NCBI GenBank assembly: GCA_003155655.1
Contig: PMDS01000031.1
Coordinates: 1-42,972, forward strand
DNA: 42,972 bases
Reading direction: 5' to 3'
DNA from: Melioribacter sp.
Lineage (GTDB): Bacteria > Bacteroidota > Ignavibacteria > Ignavibacteriales > Melioribacteraceae
A program made the position numbers and the translations under genes. Under the pieces are notes generated by a model, which was given only the letters and a program-made list of their open reading frames with translations, did no database searches and was not told the DNA's origin. Every line of letters starts with the position of its first letter. Positions within the stretch are counted from its first letter, which is position 1. Shown piece by piece: positions 1 through 8,668 of this stretch.

Positions 1-191
1 TCCATTATACCAGCTATAATCTGAGCAAGACCGCCGTAAAAAATTCCCATTGCAAGTATCATGGAATTGAGTTCGTAAATTCCGGAGTTGTGAAGATTGA
101 GCAGCACGGTTGTCATGCCGAAAGCAAGCAGACCGAGTGGCGCCGGATTTGCTGAATTATCTTTTATATCAAAACGAGTTTCCCCGTTCAT
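1..191 (-). CDS. Acetate transporter family (GPR1/FUN34/YaaH, AceTr) protein, 5' part only
   Basis: The reading frame begins at an ATG at 191 preceded by a perfect Shine-Dalgarno GGAGG and runs off the window edge after 63 codons. Reading the complement gives [20 protein letters not shown] and onward; the NPAPLGL...FGMTT motif just before the first membrane helix is the signature of the AceTr family, inner-membrane carriers of acetate, succinate and related small carboxylates. A second hydrophobic stretch ([20 protein letters not shown]) follows. Only the first of about six expected helices is complete, so substrate cannot be judged. Family assignment is firm; function is from the family. Confidence 0.85.
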   Translation of the reverse strand, partial: MNGETRFDIKDNSANPAPLGLLAFGMTTVLLNLHNSGIYELNSMILAMGIFYGGLAQIIAGIM

Positions 192-304
192 GTGTCCTCC
201 TTTGTTTGGTGAGTTGTTAATACCGGATTATACCCGGAATTAAATTCTAATTTTTACTCTTGCGGTTAATATTTCAAGTTACCTTATTTAGCAACTGTCA
301 TAGA

Positions 305-691
305 TTATTTAATAGCGGAAGTTTCTTTCTCTTGAGTTTTAAAAAATGCTATAACAAACAGGCAGCCAAGAAGTAAATCAATAATCCCGGAACTCAACAT
401 CATTGCAGGAAGTTTGCCCTGGCTAAAAAGAATTATAATTGCAGCTGCATATAAAAATTTTTCTGCCATACAGAACAACATTATTAATTTATAATGGAGC
501 GGGTCGAATGCAATCAAAAAGAATAAAAACTGCCATACCAAAGCAACTCCAATAAAACCATAATAATATTCAGGATGATTTATTGCCGGAGGAAATGTAA
601 TTCCAATCTGATATTCTGAAAAATACAGCGGTGCTAAAACTATTATGCCGTAAATTCCTGCTATTGCAAAAACCCATCGTGCAAATTTCAT
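305..691 (-). CDS. Small four-helix membrane protein, unknown function
   Basis: 128 residues with about four hydrophobic segments (roughly 5-24, 43-62, 68-90 and 96-116), a short basic N-terminus and a charged C-terminal tail, so it is predicted to lie in the inner membrane. The ATG at 691 is preceded by GAGGATAAA, a good ribosome site. I do not recognise a family signature. It is read in the same direction as the acetate-carrier gene that follows it, about 110 bp away, and may share its transcript; no further role can be inferred. Confidence 0.7.
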   Translation of the reverse strand: MKFARWVFAIAGIYGIIVLAPLYFSEYQIGITFPPAINHPEYYYGFIGVALVWQFLFFLIAFDPLHYKLIMLFCMAEKFLYAAAIIILFSQGKLPAMMLSSGIIDLLLGCLFVIAFFKTQEKETSAIK

Positions 692-842
692 TTTATCCTC
701 TTAAGAAATGCAGCAAAAGAAATAACACAAAAAGAATATTCTTTGTTATGCTTTCTTCAAAATTAAAAATTCTTTTACAAAGAATAACTAAAAGCGATCA
801 ATTGTCAAAAAAATAATTTCAAAACGGCACAATAATATTTTT

Positions 843-1556
843 TTAATTAAAGCTATAACTCTTTTCAATCCAATATTCTATTTGCCTTCCCTCCATTTTA
901 ATTTTTTCCCATCGTGACTTGTATGCCGCCTCGATAGTACCGTTTAAACAAGGCTGGCTGTTGGATGTATTGTAAATTACCTTATGCTCCTTAACCAGTC
1001 CGTCTGTACCTATTTTCAAAACTAAAATAATTGTTCCTTTTATACCCTCAGTATTTTGAGGAACTACTTCAAGAGTCTGCCGCGGCATAAATGGAAGCTG
1101 TTTCAAACCGCTGCCAATACCGTTTCCAAAACCATAACCATCCCCGGTACCATCGCCAATTCCCTTTCCGGTTCCTTTTCCAAATCCGCTTCCCCCGGAT
1201 TGCAACAAAGAATCATTCACGTCTGAAAGTTTTGTTGTCTTTCCGAATTCAATATTTGTTCTCTCATCTGCAGGGACGGGCATTGCATTAATTGTGTTTA
1301 AAGAAGTCCTTGATTTGGTTTGCCCCTCGGTACCATCACCCGTGGAGCCGCCGCCCCCGGGAGCTTCATTATTCAAATTTACCATTGTAAGATTAACAGT
1401 GTAAGTGTCTACATAATAATCATTTTGAATTTCAGTTGTGTTTTTAAATTGTAACAGCAAAAGAAGTATTAATAGAATGCAATGCACCCCAACGCTGATA
1501 ATTATTCCCCGGGTAAAATTAATTTTGTATTCTTCTTGCCAGGTGTTCACATTCAA
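843..1556 (-). CDS. TonB-like energy transducer protein
   Basis: 237 residues: a short cytoplasmic N-terminus, one membrane anchor (about 18-40, rich in I/L/V), a Gly/Ser/Thr-rich periplasmic linker (about 70-150, with GGGGSTGDGTEG and repeated G-x-G-x-G units), and a C-terminal domain of about 75 residues containing GTIILVLKIGTDGLV, the usual strand pattern of TonB C-terminal domains. TonB proteins couple the proton gradient to outer-membrane receptors. The linker is Gly-rich rather than the Pro-rich type of E. coli TonB. It starts 7 bp after the GWxTD gene's stop and ends the operon read from 5939. No ExbB/ExbD is in the window, so it either borrows them or serves another periplasmic role. 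Confidence 0.7.
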   Translation of the reverse strand: MNVNTWQEEYKINFTRGIIISVGVHCILLILLLLLQFKNTTEIQNDYYVDTYTVNLTMVNLNNEAPGGGGSTGDGTEGQTKSRTSLNTINAMPVPADERTNIEFGKTTKLSDVNDSLLQSGGSGFGKGTGKGIGDGTGDGYGFGNGIGSGLKQLPFMPRQTLEVVPQNTEGIKGTIILVLKIGTDGLVKEHKVIYNTSNSQPCLNGTIEAAYKSRWEKIKMEGRQIEYWIEKSYSFN

Positions 1557-1563
1557 GTCTATT

Positions 1564-3747
1564 TTAATTCCAGATTATTTCAGTCTGACTGCCAGCTTCA
1601 TTTCCGGTAAGATTATCTTTAACTGAAATAGTAATGATGTAATTTCCGGAATTATACTTATTCATATCAAGCTGTAAATAAATTTGCGGATCACTTTCAT
1701 TAGTTTGATATTTTGTTGTTAATGTTATTTTCTTCCCTTTGCTGTCTATTCCCACAGCATCCAGAATATCATTTAGAATTCCACCCTCCTCTTTTCTTTG
1801 AATTGTTATTTTTTGTTCAAAGTCGGTTATGTTGTTCTGCCCTTTTTTAAGATTGTATGTTTCATAATAAAGAAATAACGGTGCATTCTTAGAAAAACTT
1901 TTTGTTGGATTTGGCAGAATTGAATAATTGCTTCTTTGGATTGCCCCGGTTAACTGTTTATCTGTTTGTACATCCGAAGCCAAAACAACATCGCTTGTTT
2001 TCAAATTATTACCAAGAAAATTTTTCACTGTAAATTTGCCATGATAAGAAGCAACCCCTTTATCTTTCCTTCTCATTAACTCAAATGCAAAACTTCCTGA
2101 GTCGGGAAAAGTTGTCATTACTAGTGAGTTAGTTACCACCCCGGAATTGTTAAAGGCTTTAAATGTATTTCTGGAATCTATTTTCTTGTTGAAATATTTA
2201 TCAAAGAAGAATATACCTATTTGATATCCATCATCAAAGGCTTCTTTGAGGGTAAAACTATCTGTAGGATTTATTGAAAATGAAATATAAACATCACTGC
2301 TTGATTTTTTCAGTGAACGGAACTGGTAAGTTTGGTAAGGAATATTGAATGCAGGTCCCGCAAATGTTGGGTTATAGTCTTCAGGTTTTGTTTGTCTTAA
2401 ATTAATAACATCATCATGAGTATTCATTGGAACCATAGAGTTCCATGGCTGGGCGAACTGATAATTGTTGTTTGCTATTGGGTCAACAAAGGCAAAGGAT
2501 TTATCACCATAATTCCAAACCTCTGTTCTTGGTGTTCGGCTGTTTAAATTATCAATCTCAAGCATGTACCGCACTTTATTCAACGGCTGTCCGTAGCGGA
2601 TTAAAATTTCACCGCGGTCTGTTTTCCACCCTATTAGATTAATTCTTTCATTTCCGAAGAAAAAATTTGAATATGCTACGCGGTAATAATGTTCAAGGAG
2701 CCGTTCATTTTCCCTTGTTAAGTTTAATGGGTCCCTAATCTTCCAAAATTGTTCAATATACCTTGACTGTTCTTCTTTTGAAAAACTTTCTATTTTACTA
2801 TCGAATATTTTGTCGAATAAAATACGCGCAGAATTGACTGTAAAATCTATTTGTTCCTGTTCTGTCATTAAAGAAATTGCTTCGTCAAATTCCCTGGCAG
2901 CCTTATCAAACTGGATGGTCGAATAATAAAGAATTCCCCTGTAGAGACGGGAATCTTTCTTAAGAGTTGAATTGCTTTTAAATGTATTCCAGGCAGTAAT
3001 ACCTTTTTCATAAAGATTGTTATAAATATATAGCCTGCTTAATTCAATTAAGATGTTTTCTGATTTTGGATTATACTTTAAAGCATCAAGTAAATATTTC
3101 TCGGCATCATCGAAAATTAGTTGTGCTTTACTCTCATAACTTGAAACGGGAAAATTCCCGCGGGTATTATTAAACTCGTTTTGCTTATCATAAGCAAGAG
3201 AACTAGTTCCTCTAAACCTACTTAATGATTGATTAGGGCTAAGAGCGGCGTTCACTGATCCCCCTTTTGCTTCGGCATTGTGAACTATTGAGAAATCTTC
3301 TGAATTTAAACGGCCAAGATTATTTAAGGCGGTTGCATTTGCAGGGTCGATTATTAATATCTCTTTATACTCAATAATAGCTTCTTGTCTTTCTTCTATG
3401 TTTATTTTGCTTAAGTAAAAAAGATTCTCTCTGATTTTTGCCGAAAGAAGTTTGAACTGAATATTATTTGGTTCTTTCTCAATAGCTTTTTCCAAATACT
3501 GGAGTGCATTAGTAAGATTTGTGTGGGTTTGATTTACTGAATAAAGTTCAGCTACTTTAAAATAAGAAGCTGCATCCTTGTTATACTTTGTAGACTCTTT
3601 GAAAAAATCGATTGCTTTAGTAGTATCCTTATTCTTCAAAGCTGCAAGACCCAGCATATACTCCTGCGTTTTGATGGAATCTGTCTGCGCGGTTAAAAAA
3701 GATGCAGATGAAATCAATAAAACAAAAAATATTTTGGAACAATTCAT
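1564..3747 (-). CDS. GWxTD domain protein with TPR repeats, secreted
   Basis: 727 residues from the chosen ATG at 3747. An in-frame ATG at 3771 exists, but it has no ribosome site and overlaps the upstream gene's stop; the 3747 ATG follows AGGG and starts directly with a signal peptide (MNCSKIFFVLLISSASFLTA, cleavage near AQ). TPR-like repeats fill about 20-290. The domain-defining GWKTD lies at 373-377, followed by RGEILIRYG. GWxTD domains occur in large secreted proteins of Bacteroidota, Ignavibacteria and Acidobacteria; their biochemical role is unknown. It is third in an operon between two carboxypeptidase-regulatory-like proteins and the TonB-like gene, suggesting a shared cell-envelope task. 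A 5' fragment of a second copy survives at 9068-9159. Confidence 0.85.
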   Translation of the reverse strand: MNCSKIFFVLLISSASFLTAQTDSIKTQEYMLGLAALKNKDTTKAIDFFKESTKYNKDAASYFKVAELYSVNQTHTNLTNALQYLEKAIEKEPNNIQFKLLSAKIRENLFYLSKINIEERQEAIIEYKEILIIDPANATALNNLGRLNSEDFSIVHNAEAKGGSVNAALSPNQSLSRFRGTSSLAYDKQNEFNNTRGNFPVSSYESKAQLIFDDAEKYLLDALKYNPKSENILIELSRLYIYNNLYEKGITAWNTFKSNSTLKKDSRLYRGILYYSTIQFDKAAREFDEAISLMTEQEQIDFTVNSARILFDKIFDSKIESFSKEEQSRYIEQFWKIRDPLNLTRENERLLEHYYRVAYSNFFFGNERINLIGWKTDRGEILIRYGQPLNKVRYMLEIDNLNSRTPRTEVWNYGDKSFAFVDPIANNNYQFAQPWNSMVPMNTHDDVINLRQTKPEDYNPTFAGPAFNIPYQTYQFRSLKKSSSDVYISFSINPTDSFTLKEAFDDGYQIGIFFFDKYFNKKIDSRNTFKAFNNSGVVTNSLVMTTFPDSGSFAFELMRRKDKGVASYHGKFTVKNFLGNNLKTSDVVLASDVQTDKQLTGAIQRSNYSILPNPTKSFSKNAPLFLYYETYNLKKGQNNITDFEQKITIQRKEEGGILNDILDAVGIDSKGKKITLTTKYQTNESDPQIYLQLDMNKYNSGNYIITISVKDNLTGNEAGSQTEIIWN

Positions 3748-3757
3748 AATTACCCTG

Positions 3758-4816
3758 CTATTTATCTTCATAAAATTTTGGCAATAGATTAGCTATACCC
3801 CTTTTTGCAAAATCTCCATTTATTATTATTGCTAAGGGATCAATTGGAATCCCGGATTCATCTATTTCTACACTTCCAAATGGCAAATAGATAGATGATT
3901 GGTCCCGGGTGTATTGGTTAAGAACTACATATTGAAATGCAGGGAGATGAAGAACATAGCTCTTGGTGTATTCTTGATAATCAATATGGCTTTGCCAGAA
4001 AGGAGCATCAAATGATCTTAATAGATTCGATTTATTCCTATAGTAATTATAAGTCGATAAATAATTCACAAAGTAGTCATTATCAGTATCCTTATATCTA
4101 AGTATTTTAAGTAAAAATCTTTTAAATGATCTCATATATTCATCTTTTCGATTTTCATTCCATTGTTTTAACTGGGACTCGTTTTCGGGTGGAAGCTCTG
4201 TGAATTTAGGAAGGTAAAGGATCTTGATATCGGTTTTTTTCATATCACAATAAAATTGAGTAAGCACACACTCTATTTTATATCCCAGGGCATGATTAAT
4301 AACAACGATAGGCGCCATACATTTTGCATGGAGAACATCATTTGAATCTTTTGTCAGGATGATTTCGTTTTGATTTTCAATTTTACACTCATCGGTTAAA
4401 TCTGTTTGCCCCAGAAAATATTTTTTAAATACTTCCAAATTATCTTTCCATTCGGATGTTTCTTCTTCACTTATTTGGATTGTGTTCATTTCAATTTGTT
4501 TCGGCTCTAGAGAAAAATCTTTGTTGATTTTTAAATTATCAGAAAAATTAATCCCCTGAACAATAGTGTTATAACCAATCATTGAAATTACTAATTGATA
4601 TCTACCAGACGGAATATTTTGTATTTCGAAATAACCTTTTATATTTGCCGCAGTGCCTATAGTGGTTCCAGATAAGTACACGCTAGCATTTTGAAGCGGC
4701 GCCAGAGTGACGGAATCGTATACTTTTCCACTCAGGATATTTTGATTATTTGTTTGTGCCGATGATATTACTTCGGAAAGAATTAATAGAGCTAGTATAT
4801 GTATTACGATTTTCAT
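3758..4816 (-). CDS. Secreted carboxypeptidase-regulatory-like domain protein, paralogue 1
   Basis: 352 residues: signal peptide (about 1-20, ending SSAQ), a CarboxypepD_reg-like beta-sandwich (about 28-105, with SGKVYDSVTLAPLQNASVYL, GTTIG and VISMIGY), and a conserved C-terminal region of unknown function containing FKKYFLGQTDL, a Cys (EC) and NHALGYKIEC, ending LLPKFYEDK. This architecture is common in Bacteroidota secreted proteins; no catalytic peptidase residues are present, so it should not be called a carboxypeptidase. Paralogues lie at 4875-5939 and 9250-10302. It is followed after 10 bp by the GWxTD gene, and the same order is echoed by the third paralogue and the GWxTD remnant at 9068-9159. 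Confidence 0.8.
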   Translation of the reverse strand: MKIVIHILALLILSEVISSAQTNNQNILSGKVYDSVTLAPLQNASVYLSGTTIGTAANIKGYFEIQNIPSGRYQLVISMIGYNTIVQGINFSDNLKINKDFSLEPKQIEMNTIQISEEETSEWKDNLEVFKKYFLGQTDLTDECKIENQNEIILTKDSNDVLHAKCMAPIVVINHALGYKIECVLTQFYCDMKKTDIKILYLPKFTELPPENESQLKQWNENRKDEYMRSFKRFLLKILRYKDTDNDYFVNYLSTYNYYRNKSNLLRSFDAPFWQSHIDYQEYTKSYVLHLPAFQYVVLNQYTRDQSSIYLPFGSVEIDESGIPIDPLAIIINGDFAKRGIANLLPKFYEDK

Positions 4817-4874
4817 TATTGCTTCGAAAGAATATTATTGAAATGTTTAAATGCTATTAAAAGTTGTTTAAAAT

Positions 4875-5939
4875 TCATTCCTTTTGTTCCTCACCGTAAA
4901 ACATTGGCAATGAATTAGCCAGCCCCATTTCGGAGAACTTACCTGAAACATGTATAGAAAAAGGATCAATTGGAAAACCGGTTTGATCTATTTCAGCGCT
5001 CCCATACGGCAATTGAAAAAAGGATTGTTCCCTTGTAAGGAGATTTTGAACTTCATATAGCGACATGCCAAAATTTAATATATAACTTTTAGATAATTCC
5101 TGGTAAAGAATATTTTCCTTAAAGAAAAGAGAATCCAGCGTTTTTGAAGGATCACCATAAAATCTTGAATCGGCGCGCACCCCTGAGAATTTAATGACGT
5201 AGTCATAATCTACATCTTTGTTCTTTATTAGCGCGCGCAAAAATCTATGTAAAGAATTTAAATATTGATCTTCTCTATTCTGCTGCCATTGTTTTAATTC
5301 AATTTCATTTACCGGTTTCAGGTCGGTAAATTTTGGGGCATATGAAACACTCCATTCATTCTTTTTCTCATTGCAATAAAATTGCATCAGCAAACATTCT
5401 ATATTATATCCAAGGGCATGATTTATTATCAATAAAGGAGAATTACATCTTGCCCTCAAGGCATCAATAGAATCTCTTGTTAAAATAATTTCATTCTGGT
5501 TTTCAATTGTACATTCATCCGAGAGATCTGTCTGACCAAGGAAATATTTTTTAAATGTTTTCAAATTACTTTTCCATTCCGATGTGTGCTCGTCATTTAT
5601 CAAAATGGGAGCCATTTCAATGGCTTTCGGCTCAAGAGAATAATCTTTATTTATTTTTTCAGAACCCATCAAAAAATTAATCTGTTGAATCTTTGGAGAG
5701 TAACCAATCATTGAAATAACCAGTTCAAATTTACCGGCAGGAATTTTTTCTATCCTGTATGCCCCATTATTATCTGTTACGGTCCCAATTGTGGTCCCGG
5801 ATAAATAAACGCTTACATTTGAAATTGGTAGTAATGAAGTGGAATCAATTACTTTTCCGGTTAAAGAATTTGTGTTATTTGTCTGTGCAGACAATAATGA
5901 TGTTATTACAATGAAAATAAAAATAACTTTGTAAATCAT
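4875..5939 (-). CDS. Secreted carboxypeptidase-regulatory-like domain protein, paralogue 2
   Basis: 354 residues with the same layout as its neighbour at 3758-4816: signal peptide ending near SAQ, regulatory-like beta-sandwich (LTGKVIDSTSLLPISNVSVY, GTTIG, VISMIGY), then the family-specific region with FKKYFLGQTDLSDEC and NHALGYNIEC and a C-terminus GLANSLPMFYGEEQKE. It is the first gene of the operon that runs through the second paralogue, GWxTD and TonB-like genes; 58 bp separate it from the next gene. The C-terminal thirds differ more between paralogues than the central block, as expected if the outer part binds different partners. Role unknown. Confidence 0.8.
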   Translation of the reverse strand: MIYKVIFIFIVITSLLSAQTNNTNSLTGKVIDSTSLLPISNVSVYLSGTTIGTVTDNNGAYRIEKIPAGKFELVISMIGYSPKIQQINFLMGSEKINKDYSLEPKAIEMAPILINDEHTSEWKSNLKTFKKYFLGQTDLSDECTIENQNEIILTRDSIDALRARCNSPLLIINHALGYNIECLLMQFYCNEKKNEWSVSYAPKFTDLKPVNEIELKQWQQNREDQYLNSLHRFLRALIKNKDVDYDYVIKFSGVRADSRFYGDPSKTLDSLFFKENILYQELSKSYILNFGMSLYEVQNLLTREQSFFQLPYGSAEIDQTGFPIDPFSIHVSGKFSEMGLANSLPMFYGEEQKE

Positions 5940-6298
5940 ATAAAGCCCACAGCAAATTGTTTTACTATAAAAATAAATAATATAAACCGGACATATTCAA
6001 CCTAATATTTATTATCCTTTTTTGTTTCATTAAATGTGGTGAAAGCTTTTTTGCACGTATTCTTCATATCTCCTCAGTTTGTGAGGTTGGGCTTGACGAA
6101 ACTTTAACTTCTCAGGTATAATTTGCGCTTGCTAACATATCACCGTTGATAGAATCAAAAGAAAGAAATTAATAAAACTAATTATTTACTGAAAAAACAG
6201 GCTCTGTTCTTTAACGAAAGACATAATATTTATAAATAAGAATAATTAAAACAATAGTATACGGAAAAACCAATTATCTCATCCTTAGGCAGGTAAAC
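5940..6298. other. Intergenic stretch with a possible 21-codon leader ORF
   Basis: This AT-rich stretch lies upstream of the minus-strand operon. On the minus strand a 21-codon ORF (6067 down to 6002, MKNTCKKAFTTFNETKKDNK then Y and stop) begins at an ATG preceded by GAGGAG at good spacing, 62 bp before the first operon gene; it could be a leader peptide or a chance frame. The sequence ggttgggcttgacgaaac around 6087-6104 resembles a short motif that is widespread between genes in bacteria. No clear promoter was identified. Confidence 0.25.
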
Positions 6299-6448
6299 CA
6301 ATGCTGTCAAGTTAGCAGAATAAACAGAAGGAAAAGAATAAAATAGAACGCAGATTTATTATGATCCATATGATCTTTTATGATTTATCTTAGTCGATCA
6401 TAATAATCATAATAAATCTGTGTGCCATTATTTATCCCGACAACATTG
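6299..6448 (+). repeat. Palindrome-bearing ~150 bp repeat, copy A (MITE/REP-like)
   Basis: This block is repeated in inverse orientation at 12774-12926 with scattered substitutions and a few small indels. Its core is a 70 bp segment (6351-6420) bounded by perfect 15-bp inverted arms: CAGATTTATTATGAT at 6351-6365 and ATCATAATAAATCTG at 6406-6420. Outer flanks also match between copies (CAATGCTGTCA at one end, CAACATTG at the other). It encodes no protein. The size, palindromic core and intergenic location suggest a non-autonomous mobile or REP-type element. The neighbouring sequence to 6566 carries a few degenerate copies of an aGGTAAACC unit and nothing else I can name. Confidence 0.75.
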
Positions 6449-6566
6449 CCCATGGTCCCATCCTTAGACAGATAAACCATGCGCCAACCAGAGGTTGGTA
6501 AACCTGCGGCAGGTAAACCCTCCTGCAGTGTGCAAGCTTGACGGCCGGGAAATTCATTTACACGTT

Positions 6567-8063
6567 CTATTCTGAAAAATTCAGATTTACCGGTTTCTTT
6601 GAAGGCACATAAGGATTTCTCATCAAATTTGTAACCGGAACGCTGTTATCCACCTCTTCAATATTTAAATTAGCAAACCAGGCTTTTCCATTTCTATTAA
6701 GCATCATACCAAAATAAATTTCTTTTGCGTTTTGCGCTACGTCCAGCACAATTTCATATTTTTTCCAATCTGTAGTTCCTTTAGGGGAACGATTAGCCAT
6801 ATTGTCAAACGCAAGTGAAGGGTTATTGTTTGCAGCTTGAGTTCTTTCTCCATCTACACGCATCCAAAGAGAAGCAAAGTTGTCTACATTTTCAGTTTTG
6901 ATCTCACCGCTGAATTTAACTCTTTTACCAATGTAGTCTTCGGCGTTTATAATCTGCATAACGTTTCCGAAATCTCTTTCTCCTGTTGGATTTAAAGATT
7001 TAATCAAAAGGGTTGGCTTTCCATCTCTTTTTAATTCGTTGTCAATTTTTACTTCATATGCATTTGGATTTGCAACCGACTTAATCCATCCTTTAGGTAC
7101 ATTATCGCCTTCTTTATTTTTAAAAGATAATATATCCGTCCCGGAGGATACAACTAAATTTTTAGGAGGGACGATTGTAAAAGCAAGTATTAAAATAGCA
7201 ACCGGGAAAACTAAAAGTTTCTTTGCCTTAGCAAATTTGCCGGAGGTTAATTTTTTCATCATGACAATCCTCTTTTTTATTAGTGATTGATTAAAACAAT
7301 TAGCAAAATTCATAGCTCTGACGCCGACTATTTGATTTAAAAGAAAGGAAGAATAAGAGAAGGAATCAAATCCCCCTGATATTACTTTTTCATCAACAGA
7401 AAATTCATGTGTTTCTTTCAATGATTTTTTAACAAGCCATACAAATGGATTATACCACTGAAAGACTGAAGCGATTTCGATGAATAGTATGTCCAAAGAA
7501 TGGCGGCTTTCTATGTGAACAATTTCATGGTTGATTATTTTAAGGAGAAAATCGCTGTCCTTTAATTTTTCACTTACAAAAATAAATCTTAAAAAAGAAA
7601 AGGGAGAAAATTTGTCTTTAAGGTAAACAAGTGTAAAGTTTGTCTTTTTCTGGACAGGATTTCTTTGCAGGATGATTGATAATTTGATAATTCCAAGTAT
7701 AAACTTTCCAAGAAGAAACGCGGCACCTATTAAATAAAGAATTTCTAAATATGTTTCGAAATGAAACTGCTCCTGGTACTGGGAGGAAATAGAATATGAG
7801 GCTGCAGTAAGATTTTCTGAATTGATAGATGAGGTAATTAAATTAGATTCAGAAAATGTTATTAACGCTTTCGAAATGCTTGTGTTAAAAATATCGGCAA
7901 TTTTTATGAATGGAAAAATGAATGAAAGAACCGTTGCGGTTATCAGGTAATAACGGTTAAAAGAGAATGTTTTTTCATTCCTTAAAAAGAGCCAATAGAG
8001 TGAGTAGAAAACAAAAAGGCTCAGGAAAGAATCAATTACAAAGGACAAAAGTATTTTGTCCAT
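6567..8063 (-). CDS. M56 (BlaR1-like) membrane metalloprotease with C-terminal beta-sandwich-like domain
   Basis: 498 residues. Membrane segments lie near 5-27, 35-55, 105-128 and 280-298; the zinc protease motif HEIVH is at 179-183 in the loop before the last helix, followed by ESRHSLD, as in BlaR1/MecR1. Where BlaR1 has a penicillin-binding sensor, this protein has an extracytoplasmic region of about 170 residues (325 onward) that reads like a carbohydrate-binding or galactose-binding-type beta-sandwich (GKRVKFSGEIKTENVDNFAS, YEIVLDVAQNAKEIYFGMML). In BlaR1 systems the sensor triggers proteolysis that relieves BlaI repression. It is 12 bp downstream of the blaI-like gene, so the two form one operon; the ligand is unlikely to be a beta-lactam. 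Confidence 0.85.
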   Translation of the reverse strand: MDKILLSFVIDSFLSLFVFYSLYWLFLRNEKTFSFNRYYLITATVLSFIFPFIKIADIFNTSISKALITFSESNLITSSINSENLTAASYSISSQYQEQFHFETYLEILYLIGAAFLLGKFILGIIKLSIILQRNPVQKKTNFTLVYLKDKFSPFSFLRFIFVSEKLKDSDFLLKIINHEIVHIESRHSLDILFIEIASVFQWYNPFVWLVKKSLKETHEFSVDEKVISGGFDSFSYSSFLLNQIVGVRAMNFANCFNQSLIKKRIVMMKKLTSGKFAKAKKLLVFPVAILILAFTIVPPKNLVVSSGTDILSFKNKEGDNVPKGWIKSVANPNAYEVKIDNELKRDGKPTLLIKSLNPTGERDFGNVMQIINAEDYIGKRVKFSGEIKTENVDNFASLWMRVDGERTQAANNNPSLAFDNMANRSPKGTTDWKKYEIVLDVAQNAKEIYFGMMLNRNGKAWFANLNIEEVDNSVPVTNLMRNPYVPSKKPVNLNFSE

Positions 8064-8075
8064 AATTAACCCCCA

Positions 8076-8447
8076 TTATTTTTTCTTTGGGTGATTTTCT
8101 TTTATTAAGCTGTAAAGTTCTTCGATTTCTGAATCGCTCAATTTCTCTTCCTTGATAAGGAAAGAGACAACGTTTTTTACTGAATTATCAAAATACTTAT
8201 TAACAAGATTTTTGAATGTAGCCCGGCGGTAATCCGTTTTGGATATGATCGTGAAATACTCATGTGTATTGCCGTATGCTTTGTGCCCAACAAACCCCTT
8301 GTTTTCCAGAATGCGGATAATAGAAGAAATAGTAGTATAAGGAGCTTTAGGCTTCTTCATTCTCTCAATTACATCTTTAACAAACCCTTTTTCCATATCC
8401 CAGAGTATCTGCATAACTTCTTCTTCTTTGTTAGTCAGTTTTTCCAT
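8076..8447 (-). CDS. BlaI/MecI/CopY family transcriptional repressor
   Basis: 123 residues from the ATG at 8447 (MEKLTNKEEEVMQILWDMEK). The frame is open upstream to a TTG at 8477, but the ATG is preceded by AGGTG, matches family starts, and the predicted promoter at 8467-8498 would leave the TTG untranscribed. The N-terminal winged helix (about 1-75: VKDVIERM, APYTTISSIIRILENKGFV, with the family's Y/TTV-type recognition helix) and the C-terminal dimerisation helices (DNSVKNVVSFLIKEEKLSDS) are complete. Such repressors bind dyads over their own promoter and are cleaved on a signal from the adjacent M56 protease, encoded next in the operon. Confidence 0.9.
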   Translation of the reverse strand: MEKLTNKEEEVMQILWDMEKGFVKDVIERMKKPKAPYTTISSIIRILENKGFVGHKAYGNTHEYFTIISKTDYRRATFKNLVNKYFDNSVKNVVSFLIKEEKLSDSEIEELYSLIKENHPKKK

Positions 8448-8466
8448 GCGCACCTGTTTTTTTACC

Positions 8467-8498
8467 CAAAGATACAACGTGAAAATACGTTAGTCAAC
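8467..8498 (-). promoter_or_regulatory. Promoter for blaI-blaR1-like operon, Bacteroidota type
   Basis: Read on the minus strand, TATCTTTG (8474-8467) fits the Bacteroidota -7 consensus TAnnTTTG, and GTTG (8498-8495) lies 20 bp upstream, close to the -33 TTTG. Transcription would start roughly 14 bases before the 8447 ATG, with the AGGTG ribosome site inside the leader. Assignment is by pattern match. Confidence 0.5.
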
Positions 8499-8512
8499 TA
8501 AATAATACGTTA
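8484..8512 (-). promoter_or_regulatory. Candidate BlaI operator (paired TAACGTATT sites)
   Basis: The 9-mer AATACGTTA occurs at 8484-8492 and again at 8504-8512, exactly 20 bp (about two helical turns) apart, flanking the predicted -33 element and a TTAG/CTAA dyad between them. The position over the promoter is what autorepression by the BlaI-like protein would need. The motif is not the TACA/TGTA operator of staphylococcal BlaI. Confidence 0.35.
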
Positions 8513-8668
8513 TACAAATTAAAAACACGATAGTTCCCGGCTTTACGTAATAATATTTAAAATAATAGCGGGAATAAAATGATCACTATTATCTCAACCT
8601 TTCAACAGGCAAACTTGATAATCTTTTTACAGCGGGCAGCTTTACATGTGTCTGTACAAATCCCCTTA

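Noticed and set aside
8577-8660. A 24-codon minus-strand frame reading GFVQTHVKLPAVKRL
   Set aside because: Short, without a start or ribosome site and without recognisable homology; likely chance or an unplaceable remnant.
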